Below the pieces are notes generated by a model that was not told where the DNA came from, did no database searches, and saw only the letters and a program-made list of their open reading frames with translations. The translations under genes and the position numbers were made by a program. Shown here piece by piece: positions 35,005 to 46,499 of a DNA stretch of 64,000 nt; position 1 is the first letter of the stretch; each line of letters opens with the position of its first letter. The DNA is from Spisula solida (Eukaryota > Mollusca > Bivalvia > Venerida > Mactridae). Location of the stretch: the NCBI GenBank assembly GCA_947247005.1, contig OX365944.1:24155501-24219500 (forward strand). Reading direction: 5' to 3'.

Positions 35005-38000
35005 CTATACAAGCGTTCCTCTGCATGCGCTGTCGTGGCAATCTTGGAATGGGTCTGTGTTTGGTATTACCAATGTCTGGGTGGTAAACTCCAGCACGGA
35101 ATCTTCGAGTCCCGGAAACGTTACCTGTGAATAGCAAGATGTTTTTACTCAAAATATCATAAATGGAGGGTTATCAAGAATATTCTATTCAAGATACCCC
35201 AGAGGCCCAGACAATGCAACATCAACTTGTAAAATTAAATGTATTTAATGAAGAACACACGTCCTTTAAAAGCAGACCAGATCAACAAAAGGTACATGTC
35301 GTTGTTGACCGATGTCTGCATTTTGAATAGATCTGTATGCACGTATATTTGAATAGATCTATCTAATCGTTTCTCAGAAATAATTTTCCGTTGTCGACTC
35401 GTATGTATAGAAATCACCTCTGTCAATTAATTAAACACATGGCCAAGGTCAATTTAAATAATATCCTTTTCATGTACATGTATGAATTACAAAATTATTA
35501 CCTGTATAAAGAACGCTGTCCATCCTACTTCCGGATTCTTGAATTCTACTTCCCATGACAGGGCACTCTGAAAATTGAAAAAAAACATCCGGGAATTATA
35601 TTGAAAATGCACTCACATGTATGTACAATGCCATAAATGTGCTAGAAAATGAATCTGATGCAAAATTCTTATCGTTTCACCGTTGATTATACTGAGATAA
35701 ACCACAAAACAATACTGCAAAGCAAATCTGTGATGTCATATTTAAGTTACATTTGACTAAATGCGAATACATTAGGCATGCTTTTTTATCAACATGGCGC
35801 TTAAAGAACTGAAGTGTCTCGAATAGCAATCGTATTGGTATCATTTTAATACCCAAGTCAAATAATGAAAACCCTTTAAAAAATACCGCTAGTTTTAAAA
35901 AAATATTTCAAGAATAACTAAAAATCGTTGTCGTCAATAAAAGGCTGTCAACCTTTTATTCAAATCGATATACAAAATATCGAAGCGCGCGTTATAGAGT
36001 AAATTTTTAAATCAAATCTTTGACTTTTCGGTACAGTTGGTTTTACAAGACTGTGATAAACGCAACTTTGTTTTATGCAAACCAAGACACTCTGGGCATG
36101 CCCCTTTAATGTAATGACGCAGTTCCAATAATATTAATAACAATTTATTATACTTAATTAACTAAAAGCGTTATAGACTTATAATGTACTTGTACTTGAT
36201 GTTAGGTTAGATGCCACTAAATTACGTACAGTAGGTGTTACATATTGCTGTCTCCACAATACTGGATGGACTTGTGGCTTACTCGGGTCTCCGGGTGTTC
36301 CACGTAGTAGACGGAAATCTTTCCTGTGAAAAGACACTAGATAATGAAAAAATGTAATAACAAGAACAAATACTGCAATTACTCAGTAATGAGACATTCA
36401 GAGAGAATACAGTCAGATTTGTATTCAAGAGAACGCTAGCAACAAAGAACGCTAGCAACAAATACCTTTATTACAATGCCTGTCTGTAAATACCACCAAA
36501 CTTTATCCTCCATCAGACCATGTTCAAAGATTATTTTTCCCGTTAAACAAGACAATATGCCAACAAAACCCATTTTACTGGCATCATGTAGGTATTTTGT
36601 GAGACAGGTTTGACGCATGGAAAATGAAAGAGAAATGTTAACTACGTCCAGTGTGAGTAAGGTAAGTTCACTGGCACTCGACCAGAGAAACAATTCTATA
36701 AATTGCCGCGGCCTATAATCTATATATTATTATACATATAGATTATAGGCCATGGCAATTTATAGAATTGTTTCTCTGGTCGAGTGCCAGTGGGTAAGTT
36801 CACCTTTTGCCGTCTAACGTTGTAGCATGGTAACAATAAACTGTCTGTGGAGTACTGTCAGCAGTCAGTGATATCTTTCCACCAGTAGCAGTCTGCAATG
36901 ATAGGAACATACACAATAATTGTAAATACGCAATGAGAAAGTCACACAAAAGATCCTTTACTCCTTGTTACTATGTTTTCATGTATAAACACAAAATAAT
37001 TGATGTAAAATACCAAAGAACGCCTTTTAGAAATCGAAAGATGACAAATACATTTTTTAATAAAAATCTGAAAAATTAATAATTATTACATGCTTAGCAC
37101 TAAGCAACGGAAGTTTATGTATTGGTACTTTTTTTTATTCCGTACGACCTGATTAGAATCCAAACCTCCGTTACTCATAGCTGACTTACAAATACAAACA
37201 AAAGTTTATACATAAATAACTTCTCTTACCGTATTTAGTTGCCAGCTGATTTCTGGAAGTGGTTTACCCTGAAGGAAGTAGAATTATGTTTGCACATTAA
37301 AGTTTGAATTATCGATCACGTATGGGGAATATTTCAAAAGGTTTACACTTCCTGTGTCCTATTTACAGTTCCTCGTTTAAGACGAATTTCCTAAAAACAT
37401 TGCAAAAAGGCCATACTGCATTAGGTTATAAGCATCAAAATTATTTCTTAAAACGATGGAATGGGGGAGGTATAGTCAAATATAAGTACAATATAGTTCC
37501 GCTAATAAGACCACTTTTATTATTTTGAAATCATGCATATTTTGGCTAGTTTTAGATCCCAAGGTATTAAATTTCGAACAAAAAGTCCGCTAATAAGACC
37601 GTTTCGCTATTAAGACCACCTTTTTGACTGGTCTTATTAGCGGCACTTCACTGTACATGCTAAACTTGCTATCAAAATGGGCCTTAAACATGTGGGGCTT
37701 TTTCGAACTTCCCTTTAAGAATGTTTCTAATGACTTTTTTCTAGAGCGTATATATACTAGTTTGTAGAAGTTGAAACTGTAAACAATCTTTGTGTTGTAA
37801 TTAGTCGACCCTATTTTTCAGCTTTAATGACTCGCCTATTTATTTTCCTCATGCTTTTGGTTTTGATAAAACATCAATACTTCCTGATTGTTTTATATCC
37901 TTTAAATACCGTATTTACCCCAGTAATTGACACGTGTAAAGGACGCGGGTAAAACATGGAGAAAGGTTCAAAGACAAAGTCAGATGTTTAAGAATATGGT

Positions 38001-41000
38001 CAGTCACCATTTGGCATTAGCCCATCGGAGACATGGACAATGTCTAAAGCTGTTTACAGAACGCATCCTACTTTTGGCTTGACAAAAGTGCGGTCAATAA
38101 TTGAAAGCACTGTTAAAGCTACGTCTGAGAGTTATAACTACAGACGGACATCAAGGAAAACGAATCCACCAGTATCCTTATTATTCAAAATAAACAAGGA
38201 ATTTTGCATCATCATGCTTTTTTTATTTGGAAAAGAGAAGAGATCGTAAACTGATATTAATTTCGGATAATACCGTGTATTCGGATAGAAGTACTTTATT
38301 GAGTCCCTTGCTATAATTGTTTAAGTGATAAACAAGGGGGTAACTCTAAAAAGGTTAAAAACGAAGGCAAATCATTTTCTAAAAAGACTTAAAGAATTCA
38401 CGGGGTAAAGAGAGAGAGACAAAATACAATCGTTATACCCGCATAACTGAAAGGTAGAACGCCCGAATTCCAAATAACAAGCTGATTTCGTGACCAGCTA
38501 GACTGTGTTCAGCGTTTGGTACCATTCTGAAATGAAGACGAAAATATAACTTTCATGTTTTATGTGCAATGCCTCCAGTGTTGTGTGGTACAACTTTAAT
38601 ATTGAAGTACAAAAGTAGATCTATACATGTCATGTTACCAAAATACTCACGCATATACATTTAGTTTTTTTTATTTACCAATCACTGCTCAAGTTGACGC
38701 TTAGCATTAAATTCACAACTGGCTTCTCCACTCTCATATCCTCGTGACGATGGAGGATACCGGTACCATCAGGAATGAGGTGTGGAGAGTAATTAATTAG
38801 ACTTATTTCACAATCGACATGAAATGAATAGTATAAAATCTATAACAAAACATCATGGTACTGTGAATAGTACCATTTTATGTGATGTTCAATGTTCTAT
38901 CCACAGCTAAGGTCAGGCCGTGATATACACTAGCTGAAAATAAATACCACAATCGAATGGTGCACAACTTATAAAGGCTTTGTACCTAAGGTATTTAGGT
39001 CCTTGTAATTCATTGAAATAGTACTTGGAATCGTCAATCATGAAGAATTCGTCCCCTCCTGTACTTGTAATGTACTTGGGTTTGTTTGCAAAACGATCGT
39101 TGTAAGCTGAAAAAGCACAAAGACAAAACAAATGTAACTGTGCTTCGATGTCATCATATAGAGACCGCCTAGGAAAATTATCCAGATGCGTAACTATCCA
39201 ATGAAAAATATACAATTACGAGTTGCGTGCTAAGCAAAGGAGAAGTTTGGTGTGTCGTGGCCTGGTATGAACCCGCAACCTCCCGTTCTACAAGATCACC
39301 AGGAAAGGTAAGTGTGTCGCGGCCTGGTATGAACCTGCAACCTCCCGTACTACAAGATCACCAGGAAAGGTAAGTGTGTCGCGGCCTGCTACGAAACCGC
39401 AACCTCCCGAACAACAAGATCGTCAGGAAAGGTAAGTTTGTCGCGGCCTTGTATAAAACCGCAACCTCCCGTACTACAAGATCATCAGGAAACGTAAGTG
39501 TGTCGCGGCCTGGTATGAACCCGAGGCATCCCGTACTACAAGATCATCAGGAAAGGTAAGAGTGTCGTGGCCTGCTACGAAACCGCAACCTCCCGTACAA
39601 CAAGATCGTCAGGAAAGGTAAGTTTGTCGCGGCCTTGTATAAAACCGCAACCTCACGTACTACAAGATCATCAGGAAACGTAAGTGTGTCGTGGCCTGGT
39701 ATGAACACGCAGCCTCCCGTACCACAAGATCACCAGGAAATGTAAGTGTGTCCCGGCCTGGTATGAACCTGCAACCTCCCGTACTACAAGATCATCAGGA
39801 AAGGTAAGTGTGTCGCGGCCTGGTATGAACCCGCAACCTCCCGTACTACAAGATCATCAGGAAAGGTAAGTGTGTCGCGGCCTGGTATGAACCCGCAACC
39901 TCACGTACTACAAGATCATCAGGAAAGGTAAGTGTGTCGCGGCCTGATATGAACCTGCAACCTCCCGTACTACAAGATCATCAGGAAAGGTAAGTGTGTC
40001 GCGGCCTGGTATGAACCCGCAACCTCCCGTACTACAAGATCATCAGGAAAGGTAAGTGTGTCGCGGCCTGGTATGAACGTGCAACCTCCCGTACTACAAG
40101 ATCATCAGGAAAGGTAAGTGTGTCGCGGCCTGGTATGAAACCGCAACCTCCCGTACTACAAGATCATCAGGAAAGGTAAGTGTGTCGCGGCCTGGTATGA
40201 ACCCACAACCTCCCGTACTACAAGATCATCAGGAAAGGTAAGTGTGTCCCGGCCTGGTATGAACCCGCAACCTCCCGTACTACAAGATCCCCAGGAAAGG
40301 TAAGTGTGTCGTCGCCTGGTATGAACCCACAACCTCCCGTACTACAAGATCATCAGGAAAGGTAAGTGTGTCCCGGTCTGGTATGAACCCGCAACCTCCC
40401 GTACTACAAGATCACCAGGAAATGTAAGTGTGTCGTGGCCTGGTATGAACCCATAAGCTCCCGTACTACAAAATCATCAGGAAAGGTAAGCGTATCGGAC
40501 CACCTGACACCGAGTCGAATCGTTCAGTGCGGGTAGACGGTTTATAGCGCATGAGTAGACGGTGTTTTGTGGATACAAAACAAGACAAAGGTAAGAAAAT
40601 CGATTGCCAATTTTCCGTTTACCTGCGCCGAACGATTTGACTCGGTGCCTGACACCATCCTGCAATATTGATGTGCCAAACTGGTAGAGCTTTTCGAGAT
40701 TGTATTTATTGCTACGCTTCGTTCAGTATTTACAAGCAAGAACGCCCTTATGGTCGAGAAATTTTGATCGAATCTTCGGCAATATAGCAGCCGGATGTTG
40801 ACTCAATTAAAGAAACGCAAACTAGTACATTTCCTAGCAATATTGGCGTATATCTCAAAAGGTCAAATTCCACAACATTTTACACCCCGTACCCTTAAGT
40901 TTAAAAAAAGTTATGCGTTTGTAATATTTATGATTCATGTTCACTTACATATTGGGTCAATGATTGAAGCCATCTGTGAGATGTAAGGACTATCTATATC

Positions 41001-44000
41001 TCCGGTAAAATTGAGCGCGTAATAATCGTCAAATGCAAATGTCCAACCACCAAGAGCTCGATAGTAATGATGAAGATTCTATAAAAAAACATAAAACAAA
41101 ATTATGTGTTTCGAATGAAAATAATCGAAATTGTTTCTAAAATAAACAGGAACGAAATGTTAGAACCCTTCAAACAAGTAATTCATGAATAAACTCTAAA
41201 GAAATAAAGGAGCACTGTTTAACAGTAAACACCAATCACCTGTTCGTATTATATTGAATATACACCCATGAAATTCTGACTTTCTTATAATTTTTTTGAA
41301 TGAACAATGAAAAATTGTTAAAATGTATCAGTTCTACGAATCGAGCCGAGTTCCTACGAAAAATTTCCGATTACTTTACGAAATGTACCGAATTCTGCCG
41401 AGGTGGCGCGAGATATCATGAACATGTACTTACAGGTACCATGTTGAGCAGATCCATAACGATAGGTGCTATAGCAACAACTCTCTTGTCTACAGCACCA
41501 ACTGTCCACGTGGTCCAACCACGCTGTAAATAAACAAGACCAAAAATTCCATCAACATAGTTGACGGTGCTTGATTTCGCTGCTTAAAATATGTCTGTAA
41601 AACAAGTGAGGTATACATAGGCTAACCACAGATATAGGTTTTAATATTTTTCATTTAAATTGAAGTCCGATTCTTCTAAACAGGAACGTATATATAACTG
41701 TATTTGATTACTACCAGGGATGTGTATAGTTGGTTGTAAAGCAAACCGTACAGTTTAAAATAATTTAAATCATCCTTGGCACCACGTGCCCAATCGCATC
41801 CATCGCCGCGCAAAGATATCAGCCAAGCTTTAAAGCTGAGCTATGGTAATGCTCCCACCATTTATTTAACCTTGGTATGGCGCAGTCAGGGAGAACTCTT
41901 GATACACTATTTCTAATCGTATCCATCAGGTCATCAGCCGAGGCGTACAGTTTATTATTCTTTTTGAAGTTTTATTATGCACACTATCCATGGATCCATG
42001 GACGTATGTAAGAACATGCAAGTGTATGTATATGTAACCATGTTATCAAACAGCTGATCTTGTTCAAACTGTGCAAGATAATGAAATCATACCTTAGATG
42101 CCCCTGCTACAAGAAATCTATCAACGGTTGCGTTTTTCTTCTTATTCGCCAAATCATTGACAGTATCTAAAGCTCGAACACCCGCCTGTAAACATAGAGT
42201 TTAGACCTACGTAAAACAAATTCTACAACATATATAAATTATTCCCGTCACCACCCTGCCTTAAAGCATACATCGCCATGAGCGTATTCAAAAGACAAGA
42301 TAAGCCAGTTTCCCCACTTTTTAATGCTGAACTATGACTAAGGGAAATTCAAGAACCCTTTAATTTCTCGTCTTTGTTTCAAGTATGCAGTACCTAATTT
42401 GACGGACATTACGTCGGACTCCTAAATCTGTTTCCTATTTTACTCAGGAGTACGAGTTATCTCCCATTGTGGATGGATCATTCGATGTCAAAACAAAGGG
42501 AAGGTAACTCGTTTAACGGGAGACAATTCTCTGCTTTCTTACCGACGCATTGTAGAGATAGAGATTGGGAATATACATCTCTAAAGATCCATCTCCGAAC
42601 AAGACATTTTGATCACCTCGTCCTACATCCCATTGATACTTTATTTACATAGAAAAACGGATATAGCCAATGTTTCATCGACATAAGAATAGGACACACC
42701 TTTGTCATGGGCATGCGCAGTAGTATTTCCGGATCAGCTCCTTTCTGGTCAACGAATGTTTTCCAAGTCCATGCAATGATTGCATCTTCTGTCCTTCGTT
42801 TTTGTGTAGGATCAGCCTGTAGACATAATAATTCTACATGGAAGTCAGTGTTCAATTCGTAAATACTTTAAAGCAATAGGGAGTTAACTGCTTGTTTTTA
42901 ATGCAAACGTCATAAAACATATGATAAATTTCTTGTCGTTTTTGAGGTACCAAGAACGCTAAAGAACGACCAATTGACCTTTTTTGCATGCGTTGTATAA
43001 AAGTTACTAAAGCTTCCACAACAAATTAAACAAATCCATTTTGACGTATTGTTTTCTTTTTTTATTGAAATTCTGGCAGCACAGTTAGATCTAGTTTTTT
43101 ATTGAAACACATGCTTTTCAGTATTCACGGTTATCATAAGTTAATGTACCAGATACGGTTATCTGCTATTCTCTAGAAGTAGGGTGTAAAAGTTTGCACA
43201 TATATATAGTGGGATTCGAACCTACAATGTACGGTGCCATCGTCTAGCAATGCGAGGTACGAAAGCAAATAGACCACTCGGCAATCGCAACAACCCCAAG
43301 AATGTTATGCAAAATACCTGTGTTATTACCCCACACCAGTCATTGGTTGATAACAACTGACTAGTGAGTGACTACATAAACAAAACAATCGGTTCTTCTA
43401 AATAAGCCAACCTTAATTGTTACATTTGTGTACTAATTTTCTAACCTTAAATACTATTGGTTGATTTGGGACCATTTTCAAATTGGCACCAATGGAGTTT
43501 GTTGTAGTAGCAACAATTGTCGTAAGTTCCACAAACGTATCTGTCGGCTTAGGAGGACTGAAAATATAAAATTGTTCGTAATTTTCCTCAATAGTAGATC
43601 TATTTTGAAAATTGCTAGGCTGCTATGCTGCCATCTTCACGATGCCAGGCAGCGAACTTCACGCTGCTAGGCCGCCAGACTGTCATCTTCTCGATGTTAG
43701 GCCGCCAGGCTGCGAACTTCACGCTGCTAGGCCGCCAGGCTGCGAACTTCACACTGCTATGCCGCCAGGCTGCCAACTTCACGCTGCTAGGCAGCTACAT
43801 TTGTGTATTTGAAAATTCTAGGGTTGATACGAACGAGGCTGTAAGATTGGCCGATTTCTGGAACATCACCGATAATTCCGTTACTTCTCTCACAAAATGA
43901 CAAAACGATTTACTAAATTTCCAAAATGTTTAAAAAAAATTGTTAGATACAGTAACTGACAAAAGGTTAAAATTCAGTCCGGAATCAAATATAGCGGAAC

Positions 44001-46419
44001 AAAACGGACTGAAAACAATACTAGTAGATAAAAGTGTTTCTAGTTGAACAATAGACAGTTTCAATAATTTTTTGTCGGACTGTCCAGGTTTCGGGAAATC
44101 GTCAACTCTTTATGACGACATTATTGGTGCGGTCGATGCGAAGAACAAAACTTTAGTAACAAATCTCAAAAGACGTCGACATTTTAGCCCAAAAAGAGTG
44201 CACACCTTTTGTCGGCCAACCTACATGAACTGTGACATTAAATGAAACAATGATACCAACCCATTGGTGTTTGATCCTCCGTCGATGAAGAGAAAGCCAG
44301 CATTCTGAAGGTCCAGCTTGTCTGGTACTGTGACAGACAGGTAATGCCACCATACAGGCTGGCTCTGTATATCTGAAAACACACACACAGAAATGGGTAA
44401 CTTATTAATCAACACGTGTCTCATTATAGTCTTGCAAACATAATGTTAAAAATGATAAATAATCACTAGTTATCGGGGAAGTTTGATTTCGTTGCATATT
44501 TCACAAACAGAAACCACGAAAAATCGTACTTTACTACAACGAATAAAATAAGTTTACAGTAGTGTGTTAATTAAGCGAGATTATGTCTGAAAGTAGTCAG
44601 TTAATTATTTCTGAAAGTAGTCAGTTAATTAGGCGAGATTATGTCTGAAAGTAGTGTGTTTATAATGCGAGATTATGTCTGAAAGTAGTGTGTTTATTAG
44701 GCGAGATTATGTCTGAAACTATTGTGTTTATAAGGCGAGGTTATGTCTGAAAGTAGTGTGTTTATAAGGCGAGGTTATGTCTGAAAGTAGTGTGTTTATA
44801 AGGCGAGATTATGTCTGAAAGTAGTGTGTTTATTAGGCGAGATTATGTCTGAAAGTAGTGTGTTTATAAGGCGAGGTTATGTCTGAAAGTAGTGTGTTTA
44901 TAAGTCGAGGTTATGTCTGAACGTAGTGTGTTAATTAGGCGAGATTATTTTTCACCAACAATAAAAATACAATATAAAAAAGCTGTGTTTGTTTATAAAT
45001 CCTTAAATAATTTATTTCCTGATCACATGTCTAACCTTTTATTGAAACTAATAATGCATCATTAAGATCTCATTCAAACAATACTCTCTACATTCCAAAA
45101 CATAGACTAGAATTTGGCAGAAAGTCTCTTGCAGCCTGGTCTAAAAATCTGGAACAAAATACCCCTAAACATACGTCAGTCAAGTTCACTAAATACCTTC
45201 AAAAACACATATCTCACATGGTTTTACTCTGATGGACAGAATGATGTTTCTTTGTGAACATGGTCACAATTAACATTACATGTATTTTGCTTTATGAAAA
45301 TTGTAACATAAATTGTTTTATGTCGGTTTGTGAATAATGTCACATGTTTGTTAAATACATATATGCATTATGAAATTATTGTCATTATTTTCATTAATTT
45401 ATGTTTTGTTCGCTTACTCTTATAAACATGAATATGTACATCTTACGTCGTAGAGGCCCACAGGGAAGACTGTCGTTATTATTATTATTATTTTGTCTGG
45501 AGGCATTTAATACGAAATTCCTTAATCTTGTTTTAACAGTCAATGATTACATGTATATCATACGAAAGCGAAAGTAGAAAATTTTATTTCACCAATACCT
45601 TAACTTAACTAGTAAAAGAGGATATACAGGTAGTATACGTAAAACATAATGTACAGTTTAACCTTTCTATAAAGACCACCCGTGGTAACAACAAACATAG
45701 TAATGTAGGCAGGTGGTCTCTCGTAACAGGTTAAATATTATTGGAAATATTGTGATCAGAGATCAATTTTGTGGTTCTTGCTGACAGGTTTTGAAAGTGT
45801 GCTCTTTGTTCGGGGGTGATCGTAACTGTTAAATCGGTCGGTGCTAAATACAGGTTCTTTATTTGAAATTTTCTTAAATGTAGTTTACTCGGCCAACTAG
45901 ATCTGTAACTGACCTGTGCTATACGATGAGCTCTAGTATGGTAACTAAACCAATAACGACTTTGATGTTGTAATGTTTGTATACAAGTGAAAGACCTGAA
46001 TAAACAGACTATACAGCTGGATAACTTACTGAATGCATTGCGTTAAGCACAACTATGTCATTTGATCACCGCAGTTCAAATTGAATGATATTTAACTTTA
46101 ACAGGTTTACAAATTAAACTTTATGTGCATGCATTGGTTGGGATTTACCTAAAGCCCTGTGCACATATAGTGTCATATGCGTGCCAAATTGTCAATACAA
46201 TACAATTTCAAAATATATAACATATACTTGCTTACCAGGTTTCCAAGTTTGTGACGTCATATTTATATTATAAAGGGTATATCCTGGCCCCTCAAATGTT
46301 CCAATAATTTCATACTTGTACGTAGGATCCGGCTTGTTCACGTAATCATCCAAGGGGGTCCCGAAACACGAAGGGGCGTATAGGGCCCCAATAAGCCCAC
46401 ATACGACCAGCAGCTTCAT
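35005..46419 (-). CDS. Secreted PhoPQ-activated pathogenicity-related / AprA-type alpha/beta hydrolase
   Basis: Fourteen in-phase GT-AG exons were read: 46236-46419 (ATG 46419), 44261-44372, 43446-43557, 42700-42816, 42093-42185, 41434-41523, 40949-41078, 38986-39106, 38439-38526, 37230-37268, 36804-36892, 36242-36323, 35502-35567 and 35005-35124 (TAG). The product is 480 aa, a full family length. MKLLVVCGLIGALYAPSCFG is a signal peptide. Family hallmarks in order are TPLDDYVNKPDPTYKYEIIG, PVWWHYLSVTVPDKL, FLFIDGGSNTNG, GASKRGWTTWTVGAVDKRV, a DPISYNDRF turn, TSTGGDEFF and VPNAEHSL. The alpha/beta-hydrolase triad is inferred as Ser205, Asp298 and His327, all present. This Pfam family (PhoPQ_related, PF10142) includes the Dictyostelium secreted proliferation repressor AprA and bacterial PhoPQ-regulated proteins. 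Substrate is unknown. The C-terminal third looks like a beta-rich domain. Confidence 0.95.
36669..36792. mobile_element. Near-perfect palindromic MITE with 8-bp target duplication
   Basis: Two ~59-bp arms starting CACTGGCACTCGACCAGAGA fold onto each other with about three differences and a loop of only a few bases. The 8-bp direct repeat GGTAAGTT flanks the 124-bp element (36661-36668 and 36793-36800), as made by hAT or P-type transposases. It inserted 11 nt downstream of the 3' end of exon 11 of the PhoPQ-related gene (exon boundary 36804). The exon's GTGAAC donor is kept and part of its intron start is duplicated. Arm identity suggests a recent insertion. Confidence 0.93.
37489..37653. mobile_element. 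Pogo/Tigger-like MITE
   Basis: The 165-bp element is flanked by TA (37487-37488, 37654-37655). The right end reverse-complemented reads CAGTGAAGTGCCGCTAATAA then GACCA; the left reads CAATATAGTTCCGCTAATAA then GACCA. An internal copy (CCGCTAATAAGACCG at about 37590) repeats the motif. CAGTG ends, a TA target and a 'TAATAAGACCAC' core are typical of pogo/Tigger-derived MITEs. It lies in intron 9 of the PhoPQ-related gene (37269-38438). Confidence 0.75.
39247..40488. repeat. 62-bp intronic minisatellite, ~20 copies
   Basis: Each unit runs GTAAGTGTGTCGCGGCCTGG, TATGAACCCGCAACCTCCCG, TACTACAAGATCATCAGGAA, AG. Most copies differ at one to four sites. A three-unit block with the CTGCTACGAAACCGCAACC variant recurs 186 bp apart (about 39,371 and 39,557), showing unequal exchange. 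Every unit carries AGGTAAGT, a strong 5' splice-site consensus on the plus strand, antisense to the host gene. The array lies in intron 7 of the PhoPQ-related gene (39,107-40,948). On the minus strand, GCGGGTTCATACC faintly resembles a tRNA B box. Confidence 0.96.
40502..40660. repeat. Inverted-repeat element abutting the 62-bp array
   Basis: CCTGACACCGAGTCGAATCG at about 40,504 is answered by its degenerate complement CGAACGATTTGACTCGGTGC at about 40,629, giving arms of about 35-40 bp around a ~75-bp core. It begins 14 bp after the last minisatellite unit. No reliable target duplication. It may be a small MITE. Confidence 0.65.
43195..43300 (-). mobile_element. tRNA-Ser/Leu-like SINE head or tRNA pseudogene
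   Basis: On the minus strand, TTGCGATTGCCGAGTGGTCT supplies an A box, a long variable region follows, then GTAGGTTCGAATCCCACTAT supplies a good B box. Total length is about 85 nt, as for a class II tRNA. The 5' GTTGCGA and 3' TATATAT ends do not pair, so it is not scored as a functional tRNA. It lies in the intron between exons 3 and 4 of the PhoPQ-related gene. Confidence 0.6.
43612..43798. repeat. 30-bp tandem repeat, ~6 copies
   Basis: The unit reads about GCTGCTAGGCCGCCAGGCTG then CGAACTTCAC; the outer copies are more diverged. It lies in intron 2 of the PhoPQ-related gene (43558-44260). It stays open in more than one frame because 30 is a multiple of 3, giving short periodic peptides that are not genes. 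Confidence 0.9.
44575..44946. repeat. 34-bp tandem repeat, ~11 copies
   Basis: The unit reads GCGAGATTATGTCTGAAAGT then AGTGTGTTTATAAG. The first copies carry an AGTCAGTTAATTA variant, the middle ones AGTGTGTTTATAAGGCGAGG. It lies in intron 1 of the PhoPQ-related gene. Its sequence is unrelated to the other 34-bp array despite the equal period. Confidence 0.92.
44977..45500 (+). mobile_element. CR1/L2-like LINE 3' end, degenerate
   Basis: A conceptual translation gives FVYKSLNNLFPDHMSNLLLK, then in shifted frames NTLYIPKHRLEFGRKSLAAW and KIWNKIPLNIRQSSSLNTFK. This is the typical C-terminus of CR1/L2-type reverse transcriptases (Y-K-x-L-N, then W-N-x-L-P-x-x-I-R-x-x-x-x-x-x-x-F-K). One stop and two frameshifts break it. 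It ends after ~230 bp of 3' UTR in a short TTA microsatellite (about 45,475-45,493), as such elements do. It is a 5'-truncated dead copy in intron 1 of the PhoPQ-related gene. Confidence 0.85.
45655..45740. repeat. Short pogo-like inverted repeat
   Basis: AACCTTTCTATAAAGACCAC and the facing GTGGTCTCTCGTAACAGGTT form ~22-bp imperfect arms with the same 'AAGACCAC' core seen at 37489-37653 and about 53,360. It is preceded by TACAG. Likely a minimal MITE relic. Confidence 0.55.
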
Positions 46420-46486
46420 TTTAGCAAAATGTACTTAAACCATACCCGTACGACACAAATATCTTAAATTAATCAAATCATATGAC

Positions 46487-46494
46487 CTTTTATA
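46487..46494 (-). promoter_or_regulatory. TATA box of the PhoPQ-related gene
   Basis: On the minus strand TATAAAAG (context TCTATAAAAGGTC) lies 68 nt upstream of the ATG at 46419. This predicts a start site near 46,460 and a leader of about 40 nt. A canonical TATA suits a regulated, tissue-specific secreted-protein gene; no other element was recognised. Confidence 0.7.
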
Positions 46495-46499
46495 GACAA

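Noticed and set aside
39247..40488. CRISPR-like or tRNA cluster reading of the 62-bp array
   Set aside because: No spacers. The faint B-box-like GGGTTCATACC has no A box or cloverleaf.
43195..43300. Functional tRNA-Leu/Ser gene on the minus strand
   Set aside because: A and B boxes are good, but the acceptor ends do not pair and no anticodon stem could be drawn with confidence.
43612..43900. Overlapping open frames over the 30-bp repeat
   Set aside because: The unit is a multiple of 3 and lacks stops, so open frames are expected. The region is intronic on the other strand.
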